DNA from: Panopea generosa
Lineage: Eukaryota; Mollusca; Bivalvia; Adapedonta; Hiatellidae
Assembly (NCBI GenBank): GCA_029582155.1
Contig: CM055908.1
Location: 23,459,757-23,523,756 of the forward strand
Direction: 5' to 3'
DNA: 64,000 nucleotides
Under the pieces are notes generated by a model. It ran no database searches, was not told the origin of the DNA, and was given only the letters and a program-made list of their open reading frames with translations. How positions within the stretch are numbered: the first letter of the stretch is position 1; every line of letters starts with the position of its first letter. This document shows, piece after piece, positions 1-12,300 of the stretch. Position numbers and translations under genes: made by a program.

Positions 1-394
1 AGTATATATGACAGCAACACAGTTCTGGCATCCCTCAGATGACATAAACAACTGTAGAAGAGATTGCCAATGTAAGATCAGTATATATGACAGCAACAGA
101 GTTCTTGCATCCCTCAGATGACATAAACAACTGAAGTAAAGATTGCCAATGTAAGATTAGTATATATGACAGCAACAGAGTTATGGCATCCCTCAGATGA
201 CATAAACAGCTGAAGAAGAGATTGAAAAAGAAAGAGTAGTATATACAACAGTGACAGAGTTCTGGCATCCCTCAGATGACATAAACAACTGAAGAAGAGA
301 TTGAAAAAGAAAGATTAGTATATATGACAGTGACAGAGTTCTGGCATCCCTCAGATGACATAAATAACTGAAGTAGAGATTGCAAGCTGCAGGC
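1..394 (-). repeat. 79 bp minisatellite carrying TRPM splice acceptors and exon starts
   Basis: Five tandem copies of a 79 bp unit. On the minus strand each contains a pyrimidine-rich tract, a CAG acceptor and the same exon start, read as LFMSSEGCQN. First exon bases would be 367, 288, 209, 130 and 51, exactly 79 apart. The reading follows the previous exon (ending LAASSNDQ) as expected for TRPM, where a segment of the type F-x-S-x-x-G-x-Q comes next. The copy at 51 borders the window edge and is the best candidate for the exon that is really continued. Confidence 0.85.
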
Positions 395-3300
395 ATTCCA
401 GCAATCTTATACCTACCAGATCATTAGATGAGGCAGCCAGCTGCAGACATGTCATATCATTCCAGCAATCTTATACCTACCTGATCATTAGATGAGGCAG
501 CCAGCTGCATGCATGTCATATCATTCAAGCAATCTTATACCTACCAGATCATTAGATGAGGCAGCCGGCTGCAGACATGTCATATCATTCCAGCAATCTT
601 ATATCTACCTGATCATTAGATGACGCAGTCAGCTGCAGACATGTCATATTATTCCAGCAATCTTATACCTACCTGATCATTAGATGAGGCAGCCAGCTGC
701 AGACATGTCATATCATTCCAGCAGGGAGATTTCCGCTCCACAATCATCATGGTCTTATCAGGATCTTTCTGGTTACATTCATTAAGAACATTGGTAGCCA
801 ACTCCTCAAACTCCCTGGAACACATGAGATAAAAACAGTCAGTACAATACAAGGGACTTAGTAGCAGTAATTCCTTCTTCAAGATATTAGGTACAAAAAA
901 TCAGTAAATACAGGTAAATAAGTAAGTAAAACAAAACAGAAAACATGAAGCATATGGTAATTTAATTATTGGCGTCCCAACAGTTGCTACTGCTATAAAG
1001 CTCAGATACTTACTGCTTGTAGGTATGTAACTTGTCATTGATGATGGAATCATGCCTTGGTATATGTCTGGCCATGGCACTGTACAGTCTTGTTGCTGCT
1101 AAAGCACTTGTGATGGGCTCGTCCCCCATCTCCCAGAAAAACTTAGCTATACTTTGTCTGCCAGTAGAAACAAAATATCTCATGTAAGTCAATTTCTTAC
1201 TTAACATAGCATTTAAAAAATAACTCTACCATCAATGTTTAAAATATATGTATATTGGTTGCTTCCAAATGTTATTTCTTTTAACATTGCCTTTTATTCC
1301 AAGGATCACCAAAAAATGTATTGGTTAACTGTTATATATTATTAATACCTTATTTGCAATATTCTTCATAGGTTTGTTTACTATTTAAACTTCATTTGCT
1401 TCATTAAGCACCTAGACTGTTATGTAAGGAACTTATTCGAGTTGTATTTTCCCTATATAAACTTTCAAATTAACTGGAAATCCCATGTATTACAAACACT
1501 TTTACACCATCAGCAAATATAGATAAGTTCTATTTGTCAGCCTGAAAATAAAGGGGACCCTTTTGTTAATTTCTACTGAATTTACCTATTCAAGAGTACA
1601 GCCCAGATGAAGAGATGTTTAAATGGGTTATTGTATTTTGCCGTCTTAATATCGATTGTTTCAACATCAGAGTCTTCCAGATCCAGCTCAGCCAACCCAA
1701 GGTTATCTTTGTCTTCATCATACCTGTATATGAAACAGAAACAATATATTTACATTTGATATATGCTTAAACATTTGCCATATCTGCCTTATTTTGACAA
1801 TTTGTACAAAGCTTACCTTGGGTGAGAAAACAAAAGTAAAATACATGCAGTATGCTTCGAATTCATTTGAAGTGGAAGCTCAAAAGTACAAAAAGTTACA
1901 GCTGTTTGTTCGACAAACATACATGTATACCAAATGCTACTGATATATTTTATGGTGAACAAAAGTACTTACCCATCCATTCATGTGATAAAACCACGAT
2001 ATATTTTATACAAGTATTAACTTAGTGTAATATCACTGCAGACTCATTTCTTGGTGTTGTAATGATGCTTGTTCATAAAAAAATGAACTGATTTCGGACT
2101 TGCCCGAACATGTAAATGCATCAGTTAATTATCGAAAATTGCATTACATGTATTTTGCCATGTTGACATCATAAGATGACGCAAACTATAACATTAATTA
2201 GTGTCTTGTAAAAAGAATTATAGTGTCTTAAGTTATGATTGATTGATTGATTGATTGACTGATTGAATGAATATTTAGCATCATTTTACGCCATCGAGGG
2301 CTAACACACAAACAGTTAACTTAACCACTGTTTCATGTGAATTGGAAGGTTAACCAGTACTCGAGCACACTCCATCTCCACAAGTAAACGATAACTTTCC
2401 CACTTGAATCAGAAGTGAGAGATGAATGATTATGAGACACAATGTCATATATCAGTCATCAAGGAGACTGTTGCTGGGAGGGGATTCATACTGAGGACTC
2501 CTGGATTGATAGCCAGACGCGTTACTGATTGAGCTTATCAGGCCTGGCCTGGAGTGATGAAATAAAAAATAAATAGTAAATGCAAAATGTTTGTACATGT
2601 ACTTTATGTGATTAAACCAAATCTCACATACATGCTCATTTGTAATAAAATCTTATAGCCAATTTATCAAATAAATACAACCATAACTAATCACTCATGT
2701 GAGATCCTCTTTATATGCTAACTAACTTTACTTTCATGTTTTTACAAATATTACTGACAGGCAACAAGCAGATTTCAACATTACCTGTCAAGCAGTCTAC
2801 GAAGCAATAGGCGGACATTTTCTCTGGTTAGTTCCTCTTTCCCCGTCAGTTGAAACAGCATACGATATAAGGGGTCATGCTTGGGAATCTGTCATATACA
2901 TGTAGCAATTATAAATACAAGTTTATGAGAGGCACATGGTTGAATAGTAGAGCACCAAACCCAGTAGAGATTTCTCCCCACAGTTGAAACAGCAGACGAT
3001 ATAAGGGGTCATGCTTGGTAATCTGCCATATACATGTAGCAATTATAAATACAAGTTTATGAGAGGCACATGGTTTAACAGTAGAGCACCAAACCCAGTA
3101 GAGATTTCTCCCCACAGTTGAAACAGCAGATGATATAAGGGGCCATGCTTGGTAATCTGCCATATACATGTAGCAATTATAAATACAAGTTAATGAGAGT
3201 CACATGGTTTAATGGTAGAGCACCATACCCAGTAGAGATTTCTCCCCACAGTTGAAACAGCAGACGATATAAGGGGTCATGCTTGAGAATCTGCCATAAA

Positions 3301-6300
3301 CATGTAGCAATTATAAATGCAAGCTTATGAAAGGCTCATGGTTTAATGGTAGAGCATCAAACCCAGTAGAGATATCTCTCCACAGATGAAATTTGCCCTC
3401 TTTTCTACAGATAATAATGTCTAACATTTCTACTGTACAAAATATCCATATCTTAAGTATTTTTTTTTCCACAGCAGAAATGCATCCACATGTTTAAATG
3501 CACATAACTGGTGGGTTAAAAAGATTATTTTATAAAAGTATTGCAGTGACATCCTTAGATTTCTTTTAAACAAGAGCTGTTGGAGAACAGCAATAACTAG
3601 ATTATTCTACCCTTGTCACAGAACCGTAGTAAGTGTGTGTGTGTGTGTGTGTGGCGGGGGGGGGGGGGGGGGGGGGGGCAGCAATACTTAAAAATATATA
3701 TATAGAAATCAAGGCGGGTTATGGGAGCAGTAATTAAGTTGAAATATGGTATTTCATTTAATTTTAGACAAAATTTAAAAAAGAAATGGAGGTGGAGGGT
3801 CAGAGTATTTCATTTTATTTAAAACAAAATCTTAAAAAAAAAAAATATTTCTAGAAAATAAAAATAGGAGGTACCTATGATTCATTTTGAAAGTTTTTTG
3901 TAACAAATTACACAGGACTCTTTTTTTAACACGAAAATCTTGCTACTTTCACTGAAAAGGGGGCTCAACTGTGTAGCGAGATGTATAGGCGGATGGCGGG
4001 TTTATTTCCTCATCTGGCCCACATGTTGTGTTTGTGTAAAGAATGTCTATCTATTTAGCTATATTTTATTATATTTCAGTAATAAACAATCATGTTACAG
4101 AGAAAGTGGTATGAATTCGAGTAATTAACTTTACGTATTTGAAAATTGTACATTGATATTTTTGAGTAATTGGTAATGATGTTATTAAGAGACAGGTAAG
4201 TACTTGAGTAATTTACTTTCATGTATTTGAGTATTTTACTTAGAAGTATTTAAAAGTATTTTATTTCATATATTTGAGAATTTTACTTTGATGTGTACGA
4301 GAAATTGATCTGACGCAAGAACGACTATAGCCCCGCCCTCTGGCAATGTGCCAATGTTTGCCCAAGTAAATACAATGTAGTGTTTACTTAGTCATAGTTT
4401 GTCTTGCAAGGAAAAGGTTAGTAAGCAAACAATATCGACTGATGAATGGATTATCACAATGTATGATTGGCAGTCAGCAGGTCAAGTGACAATAGTGTCA
4501 TAGAGAAACAGGTATGTATTTGAGTATTTAGAATTGAATTTATTTTGAGTAGCTAAAGAATTGCTTAAATATTTGAGAAATTTACTTTGATGCGTTTCAG
4601 AAATTTGCTTTGATATATTTTATAAATTTACTTTCATGCATTTGATTAACTCTATTTGACGTATTGCATTCATCACTGTAAGAAAATTGTACAGTCTAAC
4701 CTTAGAAATAGGCCACCTCTATTAAGAAGTCACCTAGTTGTAAGCAACCATATTTTCTATTTCTATTTTCTATGCTTTCAGAGTAAATTAACCTGTATTT
4801 GGCAACAATCTGTATTAAAAGGTCAATTTTGCTTAAGACAGATTTGACTGTATATGATTATTTTATGAACTGATGGTTTTATTCTTACATTGAGGTAGAG
4901 GTTTTCCAATCTCTCACGAGTCAGATATTCCTTAATCATGACTCCTTGCTGCAGTATGAGGTCCAGAAACTTCACCTTTTCAGTCTCAATGGCCTCGGTG
5001 ATAAAGTCATCTAGGCTTCCTGTACATACAAGTGATTACATATAAATACTTGGAGATCACAGATGATCATGGTTACGTTAGATTATCATAAACATGTAAA
5101 CATGTGGGACAAGGGTATTATAAGTCAAGGGCTAGAATTCTGATATTCATACAGCTTTGTATTAATAAGTTCTTCACTTGAAATCTATTTTCTGAACTGT
5201 ATTTTAGGTTTTCGTTCAATTAATTGAATTAATTCAATGAATACATTGTATATTATGTTAACTGTAAAACTCAAAGATGAATTTAGACAGTCAGATAGTG
5301 ATAAAAATGCTCTCAAGGAAAATAGGTAAATTATTTTGGGAGGTAAATGAATAAGCTATGAGGACAAATATCCTGTATGTTTAAACATTCACCCTGGACT
5401 CCTATTAACAACAAATTCATCTATTATTCCCAGGCAATTACATCATGTACTAACAATATGATAGAAATATTAGTCGCAATGCTGAAATCTATATATTGCT
5501 GACAGCCTTAAGCCTCATCTGTTTACATTTTTATTAAAAAAACTCTTCATTAAAAACAAAGTAGGCCACCAGACCTGCTTAACATACCACTATTTTCCAG
5601 TGATAAATTTCAACATTAATAAACGTACTTGGTCTCCATAGGACATCCTCTCTGAATATTTCCTCCTGTGCGATATCCACTCTGTCCCACATGAGGGCAA
5701 GTTTGAGCTGACTCAGACGTTGGACCTCGTCTCCTCCAGACTGGGCCTTCAGCAGCACGGACAAAATGGCAAGGTCAAGGTCTTCATGCTTGTTCATGTG
5801 GAACACTATCATCTGTAATACATAAAACATGTAGGTGTACATGTGAAACACTATCATCTGTAATACATGAAACATGTTGGTGTACATGTAGACAGCATCT
5901 GCAGATTGCAGTTTCATCAGTGTAACGGGAATCTCGTACCCTGCAAATAAATATTGATGAGGTATAAACCTGCAAAGTAAATGAGCCCTAAATCTTTAAG
6001 AATAATGTGTATAATTTATATACATGTACATTATATACTTTATTTTTTTTATTTGTATCAATGCAACCGGCCCATACACAATACAATAATATATGTACAT
6101 GTATATTACTAAACACCATGTCTCTTTCAAAATAACCTAGCAGTAAAAAAATGTGCATCCCCACATGTAAGTTTGTATGGAGCAATAATTGGTACTCCTC
6201 CTGTAATATCTCTGTTTCTCAATTTTCCTGTATTATACAGTCAAACCTGTTTTTATACTAATTTTTTTTAGCTTGCGATGAAAGCTCAGAGCTTATATGA

Positions 6301-9300
6301 ACTGCTCTCGAGTCCACTTCCTGGATAGAACCAGTACTGAGTGTTGTTTTATGAGGCATCGGTCGAGCTGGGGATCAAACCTGCAACTTCTGGCATGAGT
6401 GGCCAACACTCTACCCATTACAGTATTGTCACCCCACCTGTCTTAAGCAGCTAGTTAAGGGGAGGAGAAAAAGTGGCCTTTTTAATACAGGTTGTTGTTT
6501 AATACAGGTTAATTTGCTCTGAACTCGTATACATGGGAAACAACAAATGTGGCTGCTTAAGACAAGTGGCTGCCTAATAGAAACACACTTATACAGGTTT
6601 GACTGTATATCAGAATGCAAAGAATAATGTTCAACGATGTCTGTTCATCAAGTATGAACCACTGAGTTTTATAAAAAGGTTCAATGAGAGAGGTGATTCA
6701 CATATGTAAGTATTAAATTACAAATTTACATTTGATGCATCTACTTACAAATTCCAAGTGGTCATGAGGTTAGGCTAGGACAAATTTATTAACATTTAAT
6801 TTTATTAAAAAAAAATGATTCCTGACTCCTAGTTTTGTAAATATTTTGATTTTAAAGGAAAACTTTAAGAACTAAAGCCAAGAAGGTTGATTATGAGTGG
6901 TTACACTATTTTTTCCATGGACGCGGATACACTAGTATGCTGCTGTTGTTTTACAGCATTTTCAAGGATTCTTCAGGCATAAAACTGTCCAATGCCTATT
7001 AAATCTGTAAGTTGAATTGTTGTTTGTTTGTTGACATCTTTATGTCTATTAAAATTTAAATGTACATTTTGTGAAACCATAACAGAATACTATTTACATG
7101 ATATGTAATCTGAAAATGCAAAGTGTAACATTACGCAGTGATTTACAATCAAGGACATGCTGTATGTAATACGATCATTATTTTATGTTTATATTTCATA
7201 AGACATTTAGCTTAGTCAAGTTTGAATACTTATCATCATTTTATTCCATCAAGGGATAACAAATGATCAGTTAACCTAACCATTCTTTCCTGGGATCCTC
7301 GCAGGTTAATCAGTATCAGAGCACACCTATCTCTGCAAGTAACTAATAACTTCACCACTTGAACCAGCAGTGAGACGAATGACAAAGAAACGCAATGTTG
7401 TATATTAATCATACTGGAAACAGTGGCTTGGCAAGGAAATTAAACTCACGACCCCTGAACTCACGATCCCTGAAATGATAGTTAGACAAACTACCAATTG
7501 AGCTAACCGGTTAAATACAGTAAATTAAGTAACACCCCATACCAAGTCAGCATTCTGGCAACAAATCTGCACTGATTTCTTGATACTTTCAGTTTTCATA
7601 TCAATTTCTTCGTCCTTCCATGACTTTCCATACGCGTCATATATCTTATCCCTCAACTTGCTGATGTGCTTCTCCCTCATTTCACGCACACCACTGAAAT
7701 AAATAATACTTTTGTGTTTATCTCATAAAATATATTTTCAGTCAATGATTAATTTTATCAGGTAACGTACTGTCTGTGAGCTGAAAACATCCAATCAAAA
7801 TTTTCTATATATTCTCTAAATCGTCCCATTGGTGCAATAAGATATGAAGTGTATATGAAATAAGAAGGTACTTGGTGCCTTTTTGAACCAATGGGACCAA
7901 ATATCCTCAAATGATGTCATTTAATACAGCTCTGTATTACCCACAAGTTTAACTTGGCTTTCGTATGTAAAATATTGATCTTCAGTATAACTTCTTTGGC
8001 TCAAACACAGATGGCTGGAACACCACATATAGTTTGAACAACTCCTATTTCAATATACATACATGCATGGTATGATGTTGAATAATACTTGGTTCGAACA
8101 ACCCTTAACTTAAACTATTTTGGCCAGTCCCATCGAGTTCAAGCCATTGAAATTCTTTGGAACCTTCAATAAATCAATATTAATCATTTTGGATCTAGAT
8201 TAAAAAAAATTTATAACAACTGATTTACAGATGTTGTGAAGCCGACACTAGAGGGCCATGGATTCAGTCCTCCCCCCAACTACATAGTGAACTTTAGTCA
8301 CCTTTGTTTAGTACTTGTTCTAGCTAGGAAGACATTTAGAAAGATCAACTTTGTATAAAATGTTTATAAAATATTTCAATACATGTAGTTATTAATTTTT
8401 TTTTATTTTTTGTTTTTTTACATAGATTGTAAAATATTTTACATGAAGAAATATTAAATTTGTATAAATGTTAATAAACCATTTTAATAGTGTTTTTTTA
8501 TCTATTTATGTTTTTTTACACAGATTGTAAAATATTTTTACATCAAAGGCTGCATTGTAACACATTACCTTTTAGGAAAGCTTGATAAGTGTTATAGTTA
8601 CATATCTGAAATTTTGTATGCTCCGTATCTTAATTCAAAGATTTCACATACAAGTACAATGGGCTGCAGAAGTAGAATAATATTTTATTACGATTGCCAG
8701 TAAATTATTACCTTGGATGCATTGAATCTCAAAATATCATGAATTGAAAATTCAGCTAAACATAGTGTTATGGTAACAGTGCTTTTAACAACTCAGCCCT
8801 GGCGGTAGATAATGGCATGTGATTAAAGCTTGACCAGTGTAATAGTTACATACCTAGTTGTAGTTTTGGTGTGTGAGTATGCGTAACTGAGTATATCAGC
8901 AGCCCGGCCAGTTCCTGCACACACGACAACTGGGATACGATGTTCTAGAGATGTCTTAGCATCAGCAATGGCATCCATGCCCCCTTCCACAACCACCAGC
9001 ACAACCGGAATACCTAGACCACCCTCTGCAATCAGGTTCAAACAAATGTTACAATGGTTGGAAGTATTTTTTTAAATATGACCAAACTTGTGTTATCTGT
9101 TTACTACACAGTACAACCCCTTTTTTGAAATGGTTAGATGTTGAACTTATTTACTTTTGGTAAAGTCAATTATAGTAAAAGATATTAAATGGAAAAGACC
9201 ATTGAGCAAAACACATACATGTATTATATAATTATTGAATTCAGTTGTTAGAAGTATTTTTTTCAAGGGAATTACATCATATATCAGAAGCCCATTTTGA

Positions 9301-12300
9301 ACTATTGCACCAGGTAACACCGAATGCAATAATTACTTTGGGGCTCAGAAGTACTGAACAAAATAAAACAGGTAAAATAAAACCTATCTTAGACACAGAT
9401 TGACTATTGAATTACTTAAGGACTATTGACCATAAAATATGAGAGGTGTTCAATAAGTAATGTTTTATCGGTAATAAAATGCAAACAACAAATAATATCT
9501 TGATAAATATTGGTTTATATCTTCAAAGTAATTTCCTTTAACAAATATGCACTTGTTAAGTCTTTTAACCAATGCAAAAATTATATCCACTTAGTCTGTT
9601 TTGTGCATACCCTTCAAACACTGAAATATCATATTTTTGTTTGCAATGCAAGGCCTCTGTTTGTCTTTGGTGGCCATACTTTGCTGGCATTATTTCTATG
9701 GGGCTAATGGTCAATTTTCTTTCTAGTACTATATACATACAAAAATCTGTGATGAACGTACTACACTTGTGCAACATGCATTCATACATCTCCATATTTG
9801 AGCACATTTAGTAGCTCTTTTTCCAATATAATCGACTGCAGTGTATACGACTGTATGTGGTCAAGATTTCGATAAAAAGTCTTTTGGAAATCACGTTTTG
9901 TTTGTTTGTATCATCAGATGTACAATAAATAAATCTACACGACTGTGAAATTTCACGATTTACATGATCACAGTTCATAATTTATGGGAGGAATAACATT
10001 ACTTATTGAATGTCCCTCATAAACTGAACAAAAATTATAATTATATACACTATGGATTTAGATCAAATATCTAGATATAAGTATAATGAAAACACCATAT
10101 TAGGACAAACATTACAAAGCAATGTTTTCAGTGTTTCATCAGAACTTGAATAATTTTGAATGAAAAGACCAAAAATATTGATTTTGAAATTAGCATTTGA
10201 CCCTAAACTATCTTATATGCTGTGCTCAACTATATGGACGACACGCACCTGATTCTGGTTTAGATATCTTCTGCTCCAATTTAGCCCTTACCCCTGCTAC
10301 ACCCCCATATCTGTTCCTGTACCCATCATCTACAAAGATAAAGTGGGTGTGGTCTGGATTGAGGGGGACAGGCTCCCCATGCAAGATTACATTACTTGTA
10401 CGGAAATCTGCATTAAACTTGCCCTGTAAAACATGAACTTTTTATATAATAACATGACATATATATATTGTAACATTTTTATGTATTTATCCTGCAGCTA
10501 CACAATTTATTAATATAATAATACAGTCGATTGTTCTTTTAACACAGATTGCAATAAGTTTAGCTTGTTAAGAGAAATATTTTATGACATGGTGACAAAC
10601 CCATGTGACTTAATATTCTATGGAATGGTGCAAAAAAAAAGAAAAGAAAAGTACCTGCTTCAGGTAACACTTTTGTACTTTTCCTCAGTTTTTTTTCTTC
10701 AGATGGGGCGGTAGTGTAAAGGATAGTGTTGGCAAGTTGCGCCAGATGTCGCAGGTTTGATTTCCAGTGTCATCTTATGCCTCTCAAAAGACAATAGCCA
10801 GTGCTGGTTCTAACCAGGAAGCTGACTCGATTAGTGATTCATATAAGCTATGAGGTTTCTTCAAAATCAAGCTAAGATAAATTAGTATTAAGTCCCATGG
10901 TTTTAACCATATGATAAGGTATGAAATAAAATTGAAAAGGAAACATCCAAGATTTCATGTAAGCAAAAAATATATAGCATATCCAGTTTTACTGGTGGAA
11001 GAAGATCTCAGAATGAATCTGAGTAGAACCAGCATTCTTCCACAAGTAACTGGCAAATTTTATCATATTAAATAGGAGCAAGCAGGACTCAAACTTATGA
11101 CATTAGCAGCGAGAGGTTTATGATCCCAAGATGACACCTTAGACCACTCAGCCGTGGAGGACCTTTATGTCTGCAGTATAAGATAAATTGTAAGTCTTGC
11201 AGAACACAAACAAATAAATGGCCAAAACTCCATTGAAAACCAATGAACCCGAATGCTGACCATAATGACAGCTAGATGACAGATGATCGACAAAAACCAA
11301 TCTTGATCAGGTGGGCTAAAAAACTTAACGCTGAAATACTGACCTGTCCATCAACGCTCTCCAAGGTCGTTCTTCCTTTGACATAGCCCCATGGAGCAAT
11401 ACCAATACAACGCAGCACATGGGCCATTCGATTGTTGTCCCAGCAAAATGACTGGCCTTGTTTAACAGCTTGTCCGACTGCCTTCATTACCCCCATGTTG
11501 AATCCAGAGGATATCAACCAAGCTGATGTTGTTTTAGCAGCCTGATTGAAAAATAGAGGAAAAATGAAATCTTGCTTCAGCTTCCTTAATAAAAATAACA
11601 GGAACAAAATAAAACATGTTTTTTGCAGCCTAATATAAATAACAAGATATTTAATCATGATAATGTGCATGATGTACATTTAATGAATTCAGTGGCATAG
11701 CATTGAACCCAGGATCATAGGATTGATCCTCTGCCACAGCTATGTTTGGTGTTTTGAGCATGACACTTTATGTCCGCATTTGCTTAATAATGGTTCTACC
11801 TAGAAATATTTTGAGTGTCATTTGAGTAAGCTTTAAGAACTTTTTTCAAAATCAATGTAAAATGAATGAAAATAATCCATGTGTAAATCAGTACCTTGAT
11901 GAGTCCAGTGGAGAAAGTATCTCTCATCTTGCCATCAAGTTTGAAGTTTTTTGCCCCACCCACAACAGAGATAACAAGGTGAGGGGCCTGAGGTTCCATG
12001 ATCTTCCAGTATTCCTTCATTAGATGTAGCAGGTCATCTATAGAGTCCTCCTCAATCATACGAATATACTGCCAAAATATAAAACACGATTATACACGGA
12101 GTTAAATGGATTGTTGCCAGTTACAAGTAATATTACACAGCAAACAAACTGTAATTTATCTTTTCATTATTTGAATGTTCAACCTTAATTTCATCTTCCT
12201 TTATTCCTGAACTTTCAAACTATGCAAAACATTAAATGTTGTACGTACATATATAAACAAGCATTTAAAATAATTACATATCAATGTAAGTGCAATTTGA

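Noticed and set aside
2909..3169. Open frame of 86 codons on the minus strand
   Set aside because: It is a read-through of the 134 bp repeats that contain copies of the TRPM exon 13 start; the true exon is 2888-2785.
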